DNA of 64,000 bases from Flavobacteriales bacterium (GTDB lineage Bacteria > Bacteroidota > Bacteroidia > Flavobacteriales > Flavobacteriaceae): assembly GCA_020635875.1 (NCBI GenBank), contig JACJYY010000004.1, forward strand, positions 1 to 64,000, given 5' to 3'. Below, in pieces: positions 44,447 through 53,371 of this stretch. Under the pieces are notes generated by a model that did not search any database, had not been told where the DNA came from, and was given only the letters and a program-made list of their open reading frames with translations. Positions within the stretch are counted from its first letter, which is position 1; each line of letters opens with the position of its first letter. The translations under genes and the position numbers were made by a program.

Positions 44447-45953
44447 TCAAAAACAATTCCGAAAGATTTTTTATTCGTTCAGGTTCTCTCCATTCAAAAC
44501 CCCTCAATTTTCGAGAATTTGGAGGTAACTCATCTTCGGGGTAAAGTTGACCGTCTATCTGTTTGTATAGAGTAATAGTGTCAATTTGATTGTTATCAAG
44601 AGTAATTGTAATGGAATTACTTAAACTTTTATCAATGCCAATCAATTCTCCATCATCATTTCTTGTGTAGTATAAAACCTCGGTATTTTTGGATACTTCA
44701 ATGGTAGACAACTGCTGATTCTTAATTTTTCCGTTTAAATAAACGCCTTTTACTTGGTTATAGCCATCCGGACTAATGCTGTCTTTTTGAATCATGAAGG
44801 CGTCTTCAATAATCTTAATAGAATCTAATTGTTGTGTGTTTGTGTCTGCAATCAAGTGAATGGTTTTCCCTGTTAACTGATTGTCTTTATTCCAGACCAC
44901 TGGTCTGCCAATCATGCGTGTTAAACCCGTATTTTCGGTGCTATAAATAGTATCGCATTTGCCACTCATATCCGATTTGAATATTCTGACGTTGGGATAT
45001 CCTTTAATAATACGTTGAGAAGGTTTTCCTGTAATCACAAACTGTTTGGCGTTGATATAGATAGAATCGTTTTCGACATCATTAATAATTACGGCTCTTT
45101 TGGTAATAAATAAAGAGTCTTTTTGCCTATAAATTTCAGCATAATCACCTTTTACTAAAGTCTTATTAATGGAATCTGTGACTCGTATGTTGTTGGTTAT
45201 GGACGAAAACTCTTTGGTTCGGTCATAATAAATACTATCTCCCTCAATCAATTGATTGTTATAACGAATATAAGAGTTGGTTAATAATTTAGCGCGATTA
45301 GTTTTGGTGTTGTAAATGCCCTTTTCAGTATATATTAAATTATCTTTCCCAGTGATGGTAGAGGGGCCATATAGGTCGGATTTGCCTGAATTGGTGTAGT
45401 AATTCAGATTGTTGGTACGGATGACGTAATCGGGATTTGTTAACGTTACAGCACTTCTAAATTCATATTTTTTTTGTTGTAAAATGTATTTTCCAACAGT
45501 ACTTTTTAATGTATTATCTTCTTGGACAATAATTCCTCCATTATCGTAATAAGCTTCTTGACTTACGCGATTCATTTTCAATGTATCAGTGGTAAGCGTC
45601 ATATTAGGATCTTTTAATCGTACTCCTCCCATAGCTAAAGCAAATTTCGAATTACCATCGTACTCGGCATTATTGCTGGTCATAACAATAGTGTCTCCTT
45701 GTACAAACCGTACATTCCCAAAGGCTTTAATAAAGTTTGTTTTAGAAAAATGATAGGCCTTATCACAGGTCATTTTTACTCCTTCATGAGACATTTTAAC
45801 ATTTCCAGACAAAACAATTGCGCCAGGCACTTTGTTTTCGTCTATATTAAAATAATCAGCATGCTCAATAATTAGCTTTGATTTTTGTTGTCCAAAGACA
45901 GGATGAATCAAACCAAGTAGTATAATCGCTAATAGAGGGACTAATGTTTTCAA
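44430..45953 (-). CDS. OstA/LptA-like outer-membrane transport protein
   Basis: About 507 residues. No ATG precedes the signal peptide; the TTG at 45953 gives KTLVPLLAIILLGLIHPVFG as the signal. An in-frame TTG at 45998 lies inside a hairpin. The first 150 residues match the LptA/OstA beta-jellyroll (VPGAIVLSGNVKMSHEGVKM, CDKAYHF, FGNVRFVQGDTIVMT), repeated later (LYGPSTITGKDNLIYTEKG). LptA bridges the periplasm during lipopolysaccharide export; Bacteroidota keep larger relatives of uncertain role. The gene lies between purA and the aminotransferase. Confidence 0.8.
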   Translation of the reverse strand: MKTLVPLLAIILLGLIHPVFGQQKSKLIIEHADYFNIDENKVPGAIVLSGNVKMSHEGVKMTCDKAYHFSKTNFIKAFGNVRFVQGDTIVMTSNNAEYDGNSKFALAMGGVRLKDPNMTLTTDTLKMNRVSQEAYYDNGGIIVQEDNTLKSTVGKYILQQKKYEFRSAVTLTNPDYVIRTNNLNYYTNSGKSDLYGPSTITGKDNLIYTEKGIYNTKTNRAKLLTNSYIRYNNQLIEGDSIYYDRTKEFSSITNNIRVTDSINKTLVKGDYAEIYRQKDSLFITKRAVIINDVENDSIYINAKQFVITGKPSQRIIKGYPNVRIFKSDMSGKCDTIYSTENTGLTRMIGRPVVWNKDNQLTGKTIHLIADTNTQQLDSIKIIEDAFMIQKDSISPDGYNQVKGVYLNGKIKNQQLSTIEVSKNTEVLYYTRNDDGELIGIDKSLSNSITITLDNNQIDTITLYKQIDGQLYPEDELPPNSRKLRGFEWREPERIKNLSELFLNEANE

Positions 45954-45978
45954 TCGAGAGCCTTTTTTAGTGTAAACC

Positions 45979-46006
45979 AAAAGAGGTTGTATAAACAACC
46001 TCTTTT
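45979..46006. terminator. Hairpin between purA and the OstA-like gene
   Basis: A perfect 12-bp inverted repeat, AAAAGAGGTTGT with ACAACCTCTTTT, separated by four bases. On the minus strand only four T residues follow, so it may be a weak terminator or attenuator behind purA; on the plus strand six T follow. Confidence 0.6.
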
Positions 46007-46015
46007 TTGGATTTC

Positions 46016-47290
46016 TTATTTTCTGTTGATTGTTTGCGTTCGATCTGGTCCAACTGAAACAACCGTTATAGGCACTTCCAGTTCCTTTTCTAGGTATTGA
46101 ACATAAGCATCCAATTCCGCAGGTAAATCGCTGTAATTTTTAATACCTGTTAAATCAGCTTGCCAACCCTTCATCTCTGTGTAGATAGGTTGTACATTTT
46201 CAGGTTCAATGTTATACGGAAGATGATCTATTTTTTGTCCTTTATATTCATAAGAAGTACAAATCTTTAAAGTGTCAAAACCAGATAAAACATCCGCCTT
46301 CATCATCGTCAATTGTGTTACACCGTTGATTTGAACAGCATATTTTAAAGCTACTAAATCCAACCATCCACAGCGACGTGCTCGACCCGTAGTAGAGCCA
46401 AATTCGTTACCTACTTTAGCCATGATTTTTCCGTCTTCATCAAATAACTCGGTAGGGAAAGGGCCACTACCCACTCTAGTGGTATAAGCCTTAAAGATTC
46501 CAATTACCTCACCAATGTGATTAGGAGCCACACCTAAACCCGTACAAGCTCCAGCCGCTGTAGTATTAGATGATGTTACAAAAGGATAAGTTCCAAAATC
46601 AACATCCAATAAAGAACCTTGAGCCCCCTCTGCTAGTATTGATTTTCCCACTTTTCGGGCTTGGTAAATGTATTCTTCACTATCAATAAAAGTCAGTTTT
46701 TTTAGTGTTTCAACAGCTGAGAAGAACTCTGCTTCTAACGCCTCTAGGTTATACTCCAATTCAACACCATAGAAGGCAATCATTTCTTCGTGTTTGTTGG
46801 CAAGTTTACGATATCGTTCTTTCCAATCTTCTAATTCTAAATCACCAATACGAATTCCGTTACGACCCGTTTTATCCATATAAGTTGGACCGATTCCTTT
46901 TAGAGTTGATCCAATTTTTTCTTTTCCTTTAGCGGCTTCTGATGCAGCATCTAACAAACGATGTGTAGGAAGAATGATGTGTGCTTTTCTAGAAACAACT
47001 AATACCTTTTCGATATCAATATTGAATTTTTCTAGATTGTCTAATTCTTTCTTGAAAATAACAGGATCAATAACAACTCCATTTCCAACGATATTTATAG
47101 CATTCTTATGGAAAATCCCTGAAGGAATAGTGTGTAATACATGTTTGATTCCATCGAATTCTAATGTGTGTCCTGCATTTGGACCTCCCTGAAATCGTGC
47201 AATAATATCGTATTTCTGGGTCAATACGTCAACGATTTTTCCTTTTCCTTCATCACCCCATTGAAGCCCTAATAATAAATCTACGTTCAT
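46016..47290 (-). CDS. purA: Adenylosuccinate synthetase
   Basis: A 424-residue GTP-dependent enzyme joining IMP and aspartate in AMP synthesis. Signatures are LLGLQWGDEGKGKIVDVL at the N-terminus (catalytic Asp), GGPNAGHT, GIGPTYMDKTGRNGIR, AEGAQGSLLDVDFGTYPFVT and the C-terminal base/GTP-binding region (SVGPDRTQTI). It begins 2 bases after the Fur-type gene, so the two are one transcript and the regulator likely came first. Confidence 0.97.
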   Translation of the reverse strand: MNVDLLLGLQWGDEGKGKIVDVLTQKYDIIARFQGGPNAGHTLEFDGIKHVLHTIPSGIFHKNAINIVGNGVVIDPVIFKKELDNLEKFNIDIEKVLVVSRKAHIILPTHRLLDAASEAAKGKEKIGSTLKGIGPTYMDKTGRNGIRIGDLELEDWKERYRKLANKHEEMIAFYGVELEYNLEALEAEFFSAVETLKKLTFIDSEEYIYQARKVGKSILAEGAQGSLLDVDFGTYPFVTSSNTTAAGACTGLGVAPNHIGEVIGIFKAYTTRVGSGPFPTELFDEDGKIMAKVGNEFGSTTGRARRCGWLDLVALKYAVQINGVTQLTMMKADVLSGFDTLKICTSYEYKGQKIDHLPYNIEPENVQPIYTEMKGWQADLTGIKNYSDLPAELDAYVQYLEKELEVPITVVSVGPDRTQTINRK

Positions 47291-47292
47291 TT

Positions 47293-47745
47293 TTAATCTG
47301 TATTATTTTCGTTTTTTCGATTACCATAAAAATAAAGTGAATGATTATGGATTTCGATATTAAATATTTCTTCTATAGTTTTTTTAATCGTTTGGATTCT
47401 AGGATCACAAAACTCAATGACTTCTCCAGTGTCACTTAAAATGATATGATCGTGTTGTTTGTCAAAATAGGACTTTTCGTAATAGGATTGATTTTGTCCA
47501 AATTGATGCTTTCGAACCAAGGCACAATCCAATAATAATTCAATCGTATTGTATAGTGTCGCTCTACTAACGCGGTAGTTTTTATTTTTCATTTTGATAT
47601 ACAAAGCCTCAATATCAAAGTGTTCTCCACTTTCATAGATTTCTTGTAAAATTGCATATCGTTCAGGAGTCTTTCGATGTCCGTTGTCTTCAAGATATTT
47701 TGTAAAAACATTTTTTACAATTTCTTGATTCTTCTGATCACTCAT
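47293..47745 (-). CDS. Fur-family transcriptional regulator without CxxC zinc pairs
   Basis: A 150-residue Fur/PerR-like regulator. It has a winged helix (RKTPERYAILQEIYESGEHFD, SRATLYNTIELLLDCALV) and a dimer domain with metal residues (DKQHDHIILSDTGEVIEFCD). Classical Fur has CxxC in the HDHxxCxxCG stretch and often a second pair near the C-terminus; here the segment is IILSDTG and no CxxC occurs anywhere. The regulatory His set (HDH, H133-type) is present. It may sense iron, peroxide or another metal. It shares a transcript with purA; a TATATTTG box lies 21 bases upstream. Confidence 0.87.
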   Translation of the reverse strand: MSDQKNQEIVKNVFTKYLEDNGHRKTPERYAILQEIYESGEHFDIEALYIKMKNKNYRVSRATLYNTIELLLDCALVRKHQFGQNQSYYEKSYFDKQHDHIILSDTGEVIEFCDPRIQTIKKTIEEIFNIEIHNHSLYFYGNRKNENNTD

Positions 47746-47765
47746 TGACTGAAAATATTAAGCCA

Positions 47766-47773
47766 CAAATATA
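47766..47773 (-). promoter_or_regulatory. -7 box TATATTTG for the Fur-family gene
   Basis: Read on the minus strand it is TATATTTG, between the end of the RelA/SpoT gene and the Fur ATG at 47745. It suggests the fur-purA pair can be transcribed independently. No obvious TTG at 20 bases. Confidence 0.5.
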
Positions 47774-47776
47774 GTT

Positions 47777-50002
47777 TTAATTTTGATAAACTCGGGTTAC
47801 TTTTTCAATTCCGTCTAATTTCTTGATATTATTTATCAACCGTGATAGGACGGTATTATTTTGCACAATCAACGTAATGGTGCCGTGGAATATACCTGCA
47901 TCTGAGCTTAATGAAATAGTCTTGATATTAACATTCATGTTGTTAGAAATCACTCTGGTCAGTTCGCTGGCTAAACCGATTGAGTCAATACCTTTTATTT
48001 CTAAAGTAACAGGAAATTCGTGCTCTAATGAATTGATCCATCGGGCCTTAATAATGCGATAAATGTATTTTGATTGCAATGAAATGGAGTTGGAGCAATC
48101 TTTTCGGTGGACTTTTATACCTTCGTTTACGGTGATAAAACCAAATACTTCATCACCAGCAATAGGATGGCAACAGGTAGCCAATGTATATTCTAAGCGG
48201 TCATGAGCATCACCAAAAACTAACGAATCAAAATGTTTTTCTTTAGCGCCTTCAGTTTTTTTAGGACTAGAAGCATTACGCCGGATTTTCTTTTTGAAAA
48301 AATTATAAATTGACGTACTTCTTTCAGAAGCAAATTTTTTCAAAGTGGCATTGTCAATAGTGCCTGTTCCAATTTTGTAAAATAAGTCGGCACTGGTCTT
48401 GAGGTGCAGAAATAAGACGAGTTCATTGACTATTTCTTCTGAAAAATCAATTTTTAGACGTCGTAATTTTCTTAATAGTAGTTCCTTTCCATAATCTGAT
48501 TTCTTTTTCTGGTCATCGTTTAGTATGTTTTTGATGCGGCTTCGAGCACGGGAAGTAACCACATAGTCTAACCAACTAGGGTTTGGCTTTTGTGTTGGGT
48601 CGGTGATTATTTCGACTTGATCGCCACTGATTAATTGGGTGTTTAAAGGAACTAATTTTCCGTTAATCTTGGCACCTTTGGCATGATAACCAATCTCAGT
48701 ATGAATACTAAAAGCAAAGTCCAACGGCATGGCACCTTTAGGCAAAGATTTGATGTCTCCATTGGGAGTAAATACATAAATTTCCTTGGCGTAGAGATTG
48801 AGTTTGAAGTCTTCAACAAAATCTATTGCGTTATTAGAGTTTGCCGAAACGAGAGCTTCTTTAAGATCGTTTAATAACTCCTCCATCTCTTTTTCTTCGT
48901 CCTCTTCGCTGTTCTTGTATTTGTAGTGTGCCGCATATCCCTTTTCGGCGATTTCATTCATCCGCTCACTGCGTATTTGAACTTCGACCCATCTTCCTTT
49001 GTGTCCCATCACAGTGGTGTGTAGGGCTTCATAACCTGTGTTTTTTGGAGATGAAATCCAATCACGCAGACGACTTGGGTTGGGTTGATAATTGTCAGTA
49101 ATCACTGAATAGATTTTCCACGCTAAAAATTTTTCATTTTCAGGGGAGGATTTATACACTATGCGTAAGGCAAATTTGTCAAATACCTTTTCAAAAGGAA
49201 CACCTTGATCACGCATTTTTCTTCGTATGGAAAAAATAGATTTTGGACGACCAGTTATCGTATAGTCGCTGATTTCAACTTTTAGTGCTTTATCTAATTT
49301 ATCCGTTAATTCTTTGATGTATTGCTCCTGTTCCTCTTTAGTTTCACTTATTTTGTTTTGAATCTCTTCAAAAATTTCAGGTTCGGTGTACTTAAGACCC
49401 AAATCCTCCAATTGAGTTTTGATATTATAAAGGCCTAAACGATGAGCCAAAGGTGCATAGATGTACAGTGTTTCGGACGAAATTTGTTCTTGCTTATTCG
49501 ATTTCATCGAATTCATCGTTTGCATGTTATGTAAACGATCAGCTATTTTTATTAGGATTACACGGATATCATCGTTTAATGTGAGTAACATTTTTCTAAA
49601 ATTCTCCGCTTGTATAGAGATGTCGTGATCCGTTTTAACTTTCGAAATTTTGGTTAACCCCTCTACAATACGAGCAATTTTAATCCCAAACATTTTTTCG
49701 ATGTCTTGACTTGTAATAGGAGTGTCTTCAACCACGTCGTGCAATAAGGCCGAAGCAATAGCAGTTGCACCTAAACCGATTTCTTCCGCAACGATTTTGG
49801 CTACAGCTATAGGATGAAAAATATAAGCTTCGCCAGATTTTCTGCGTTGTTCTTTATGAGCATCAACAGCTACATCAAAGGCTTTTCGAATCAGTTTCTT
49901 GTCCTCTTCAGACAATGTTCTATAACTAACTCTTAATAGTTCTTTATAGGCTTGAGTAATATCCTTATTTTCTTTTTCAAGATCTATATTTTCAACGGTC
50001 AT
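47777..50002 (-). CDS. Bifunctional (p)ppGpp synthetase/hydrolase (RelA/SpoT)
   Basis: A 741-residue Rel-Spo enzyme. It has an HD hydrolase domain (ASALLHDVVEDTP and later KIADRLHNMQTM), a synthetase domain (GRPKSIFSIRRKMRDQ, VFDKFALRIVYK, PSRLRDWISSPKNTGYEALH), a TGS domain (YVFTPNGDIKSLPKGAMPLDFAFS), a conserved-cysteine segment (YTLATCCHPIAGDEVFG) and a C-terminal ACT domain. Both catalytic centres seem intact, so it makes and breaks the stringent-response alarmone. It lies upstream of the fur-purA pair on the same strand. Confidence 0.95.
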   Translation of the reverse strand: MTVENIDLEKENKDITQAYKELLRVSYRTLSEEDKKLIRKAFDVAVDAHKEQRRKSGEAYIFHPIAVAKIVAEEIGLGATAIASALLHDVVEDTPITSQDIEKMFGIKIARIVEGLTKISKVKTDHDISIQAENFRKMLLTLNDDIRVILIKIADRLHNMQTMNSMKSNKQEQISSETLYIYAPLAHRLGLYNIKTQLEDLGLKYTEPEIFEEIQNKISETKEEQEQYIKELTDKLDKALKVEISDYTITGRPKSIFSIRRKMRDQGVPFEKVFDKFALRIVYKSSPENEKFLAWKIYSVITDNYQPNPSRLRDWISSPKNTGYEALHTTVMGHKGRWVEVQIRSERMNEIAEKGYAAHYKYKNSEEDEEKEMEELLNDLKEALVSANSNNAIDFVEDFKLNLYAKEIYVFTPNGDIKSLPKGAMPLDFAFSIHTEIGYHAKGAKINGKLVPLNTQLISGDQVEIITDPTQKPNPSWLDYVVTSRARSRIKNILNDDQKKKSDYGKELLLRKLRRLKIDFSEEIVNELVLFLHLKTSADLFYKIGTGTIDNATLKKFASERSTSIYNFFKKKIRRNASSPKKTEGAKEKHFDSLVFGDAHDRLEYTLATCCHPIAGDEVFGFITVNEGIKVHRKDCSNSISLQSKYIYRIIKARWINSLEHEFPVTLEIKGIDSIGLASELTRVISNNMNVNIKTISLSSDAGIFHGTITLIVQNNTVLSRLINNIKKLDGIEKVTRVYQN

Positions 50003-50113
50003 AAACTGCTCAGATTTGAAGTTTTTGTTCAGGTTACTAAAAATAGAATTTTTTTTGCTGATTCAAAATATAATAACAGGAATATGCATTTTACAAATTT
50101 CTATTTGTTTGAC

Positions 50114-50121
50114 TACATTTG
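50114..50121 (+). promoter_or_regulatory. -7 box TACATTTG for the glycosyltransferase
   Basis: A TAnnTTTG match with six bases (TCTGAA) between it and the ATG at 50128. No clear -33 TTG. A leaderless transcript is possible. Confidence 0.5.
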
Positions 50122-50127
50122 TCTGAA

Positions 50128-51120
50128 ATGATGTATTCTCTAATTATACCCGTTTATAATCGTCCAGAAGAATTGGATGAATTGTTGGAAAGCTTAGTAA
50201 GCCAAAGCTATTCGGAACCATTCGAAGTGGTTGTGATTGAAGACGGATCCTCACTTACGTCTAGTGATGTGGTGGATAAGTACGCCAATACATTAAGTAT
50301 TAAGTATTTGCTAAAGACGAATACGGGGCCAGGAGACTCAAGAAATTATGGAATGCAAAGGGCTTCGGGAGATTATTTTATCATTTTTGATTCGGATTGT
50401 GTTCTGCCAAAAGAGTACTTAAAGGTGGTGGATGAACAATTGAGTAAAGAATTTGTGGACTGTTTTGGAGGACCAGATGCGGCTCATGAGAGTTTTTCTG
50501 ACACACAAAAAGCAATTGATTTCAGTATGACTTCGGTTCTTACTACTGGAGGGGTTAGAGGAAAAAAAACCACACGTTTTCAGCCTCGAAGCTTTAATAT
50601 GGGACTTTCTAAAAAAGCATTTGAACAAACTAAAGGTTTTGGAATGATTCATCCCGGAGAGGATCCTGAATTAGTGTTTAGATTATGGGACTTAGGCTTC
50701 AAAACAAAATTATTTAAAGAGGCTTTTGTGTACCATAAACGAAGGATAGATTTTAAAAAATTCTATGTGCAAGTAAATAAATTTGGTAAAGTAAGGCCTA
50801 TTATAGAAAGTTGGCATCCAGAGTATACTAAGGTTGTTTTTGTTTTTCCAGCATTATTTATCACCCTTTTGGATGTAGCAATAATCGGTTGGATTTTTGG
50901 GTATGATTTGGGGATAAAGCTATACGCGGTTTATTTTAGTATAGTTTTTTTGAGTGCTTTAATTCATCTAAAGGGAATTAAAAAGGCGGGTTTGGCTTTT
51001 GTTGCGGTGTTGATTCAGTTTTATGGGTATGGGTTAGGATATCTCAAATCATCAATTATGATTAGTGTGTTAAAAAAGAATCCGCAAGAAATATTTCCTG
51101 AATTGTTTTTTAAAAAATAG
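50128..51120 (+). CDS. Family 2 glycosyltransferase
   Basis: About 330 residues from the ATG at 50128 (or 50131); a TTG at 50119 lies within the promoter box. The GT-A domain shows YSLIIPVYNRPEELDELLES at the N-terminus and a DxD-like motif in YFIIFDSDCVLP (about 90-101). The C-terminal third has membrane helices (VVFVFPALFITLLDVAII and later). It probably moves a sugar from an NDP-sugar to a lipid or glycan at the membrane. coaE follows after 2 bases. The acceptor is unknown and no glycan cluster is nearby. Confidence 0.87.
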   Translation: MMYSLIIPVYNRPEELDELLESLVSQSYSEPFEVVVIEDGSSLTSSDVVDKYANTLSIKYLLKTNTGPGDSRNYGMQRASGDYFIIFDSDCVLPKEYLKVVDEQLSKEFVDCFGGPDAAHESFSDTQKAIDFSMTSVLTTGGVRGKKTTRFQPRSFNMGLSKKAFEQTKGFGMIHPGEDPELVFRLWDLGFKTKLFKEAFVYHKRRIDFKKFYVQVNKFGKVRPIIESWHPEYTKVVFVFPALFITLLDVAIIGWIFGYDLGIKLYAVYFSIVFLSALIHLKGIKKAGLAFVAVLIQFYGYGLGYLKSSIMISVLKKNPQEIFPELFFKK

Positions 51121-51122
51121 AC

Positions 51123-51716
51123 ATGACTAAGATTATAGGTTTAACAGGAGGGATTGGTAGTGGTAAAACGTATGTTGCTCGATTATTCGAGGAAAAAGGA
51201 GTTCCTATATATTTGGCTGATGATGAGGCCAAAAAAATTTCTGAGTCTAAAGAGGTAAATGTTAAAATAAAAGATTATTTTGGTGAAACCGTTTTTGAAA
51301 ATGGTGTTTTAGATAGGAAAAAGTTGGGTGCAATTGTTTTTAATGATGCGAAAAAATTGGCGGCATTAAATTCGATTATTCATCCTTTGGTAAGACAGCG
51401 TTTTTTGGATTGGGTAAAACAGCAAGAAGCTCCTTTTGTCTTGAAAGAAGCGGCCATATTGTTTGAAAGTAAGTCGAATCAAGATTGTACTATTGTAATT
51501 ACTGTTGAAGCGCCAATAGAAGAAAGGATAAAAAGGGTTGTACTAAGAGATGGTTTGACTGAAGAGGGTGTTAAGAGTCGAATTTCAAGACAAATGACAG
51601 CACAAGAGCGAATGGAGAAGAGTGATTTTGTCATTCAGAATATCGACAAAGAAGAAACAAAAAAAGAAGTAAATCGTATTTGGGAATTAATTACAAAAGA
51701 GGATGTTAATGTTTAG
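51123..51716 (+). CDS. coaE: Dephospho-CoA kinase
   Basis: A 197-residue kinase for the last step of coenzyme A synthesis. The P-loop GLTGGIGSGKT is at residues 6-16, the substrate-lid motif YLADDEAKK at about 32-40, and IHPLVRQRFLDWV is the typical middle segment. The start is the ATG 2 bases after the glycosyltransferase stop, so the pair is likely cotranscribed. The two-component genes follow after 42 bases with their own promoter box. Confidence 0.95.
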   Translation: MTKIIGLTGGIGSGKTYVARLFEEKGVPIYLADDEAKKISESKEVNVKIKDYFGETVFENGVLDRKKLGAIVFNDAKKLAALNSIIHPLVRQRFLDWVKQQEAPFVLKEAAILFESKSNQDCTIVITVEAPIEERIKRVVLRDGLTEEGVKSRISRQMTAQERMEKSDFVIQNIDKEETKKEVNRIWELITKEDVNV

Positions 51717-51746
51717 TTAAGAGCTAAAACAATATTATAATCCTTT

Positions 51747-51754
51747 TACTTTTG
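51747..51754 (+). promoter_or_regulatory. -7 box TACTTTTG for the histidine kinase
   Basis: A TAnnTTTG match four bases before the ATG at 51759, again suggesting a leaderless transcript. No clear -33 element. Confidence 0.5.
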
Positions 51755-51758
51755 AGCA

Positions 51759-53351
51759 ATGAGTAATAAGATATTTCGGTTTTTGGTGGGGTTAATGAGC
51801 TTGTCTTTGATAGGTGTAATTTTCGTTCAGGTGTACTGGGTAAGAATTGTAGTTCATAATAATAAAAGCCAGTTTTCACTGAACGTTGAGCATGTCCTAA
51901 GTAAGGTAGCTGAAGATTTAGATCAATTGGAGATGCAAGACTATCTGAATCGCTATTATTATTTAAAAGATAGTTTAGGAATCGCACCACAAGAAGAGGA
52001 GTTTATCAAGTTTGCCTTTTATCAATTTGACTCGAGAACGAAGGAAGCGGTAATTTATAAGAATAGTATCATTGGAGATAATGCTACAATTAACTCTAAT
52101 TTTTATGATCCTCAAATAGAGAATTATAAAGTCAAAAACTTTAAATCATTACGACAAACTCAAATTTTTAAAGAAAAAAATGATTTTGAGAATAAAACGT
52201 TAAACTTAGATCCTGAAGCGGATGTGACGATAACAAAATCGGGTCAGTTGGACATTTTGGATAAAGCACAGTATGAGATTTTTTTCAGGGATATTGCGGC
52301 TATAAAACCCATTGAATATAGGGTAAGAGGGGATGTAATCGAAAAGTTGTTAAATGCAGAGTTCAGTGAAAAAGGCATAACAACAAACTACGAATACGCC
52401 GTGACCACAAAAAAGGATCGTATTACAGAAGTAAAATCGTCCAATTTTGCAAGATTAGGGGAGAATACATTTCAAGTCAAACTTTTTAAGGATAATGAAA
52501 AAAACTCGGATAATTACCTGGAGGTAAGTTTTCCTTCGCAGCGAGAATATCTATATTCTGAAATTAGAAGCACAATGATATTATCCATCTTGTTTACTGT
52601 TGTTATTATTCTGGTTTTTGTAAGTACAATTAATCAGTTTTTAAAACAAAGACAGATTTCTCAAATTAAAACTGATTTTATCAACAATATGACCCATGAG
52701 TTTAAGACGCCTATTGCCACCATAAACTTAGCGTTAGACTCTGTTCGTAATCCAAAGATTTTTGAAAATCCTGAGAGTATGCGACGTTATTTAGGCGTAA
52801 TCAGGGAAGAAAATAAAAGAATGAATGCACAGGTGGAAAATGTGCTAAGAATTTCTAAATTAGACAAACGAGAAATAACTATCGAAAAGGAATCACTTGA
52901 CATACATGATTTGATAGAAGATGCTGCCGATCATGTGTCCTTGTTGTTGGACGAAAGTGGAGGAAGTCTCGTCATAAATAATAATGCGACTAGATCTACG
53001 GTTTTGGCTAACGACACCCACTTTACCAATGTATTGGTAAATATTATGGAAAATGCCATAAAGTATTCTCCACAGGCACCTGAAATCACGGTTGAAACGG
53101 AAAACATAAAGGACTTAATCCTTATAAAAATTAAAGATAAAGGAATTGGTATTAGTAAGTCCGCTCAGAAAAAGATTTTTGATAAATTTTACAGGGAGCA
53201 CACAGGAGATATACATAATGTAAAGGGACACGGCTTGGGATTGGCATATGTAAAACGTATAATTGATGCTCACAACGGTGAGATATTTGTAGAAAGTGAA
53301 AAAGGACAGGGTAGTACATTTATTATAAAACTATCACTAATAATTAATTAA
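51759..53351 (+). CDS. Sensor histidine kinase
   Basis: A 530-residue membrane kinase. A first helix at about 8-30 and a second at about 268-292 enclose a periplasmic sensor region of about 235 residues that I do not recognise. The H box is FINNMTHEFKTPIATINL, the N box NVLVNIMENAIKYSP, the G1 box IKDKGIGISKSAQ and the G2 box GHGLGLAYVKRII. The response regulator follows after 20 bases, so it is a cognate pair. The sensed signal is unknown. Confidence 0.93.
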   Translation: MSNKIFRFLVGLMSLSLIGVIFVQVYWVRIVVHNNKSQFSLNVEHVLSKVAEDLDQLEMQDYLNRYYYLKDSLGIAPQEEEFIKFAFYQFDSRTKEAVIYKNSIIGDNATINSNFYDPQIENYKVKNFKSLRQTQIFKEKNDFENKTLNLDPEADVTITKSGQLDILDKAQYEIFFRDIAAIKPIEYRVRGDVIEKLLNAEFSEKGITTNYEYAVTTKKDRITEVKSSNFARLGENTFQVKLFKDNEKNSDNYLEVSFPSQREYLYSEIRSTMILSILFTVVIILVFVSTINQFLKQRQISQIKTDFINNMTHEFKTPIATINLALDSVRNPKIFENPESMRRYLGVIREENKRMNAQVENVLRISKLDKREITIEKESLDIHDLIEDAADHVSLLLDESGGSLVINNNATRSTVLANDTHFTNVLVNIMENAIKYSPQAPEITVETENIKDLILIKIKDKGIGISKSAQKKIFDKFYREHTGDIHNVKGHGLGLAYVKRIIDAHNGEIFVESEKGQGSTFIIKLSLIIN

Positions 53352-53371
53352 AATGTAACTAATATATAGCT

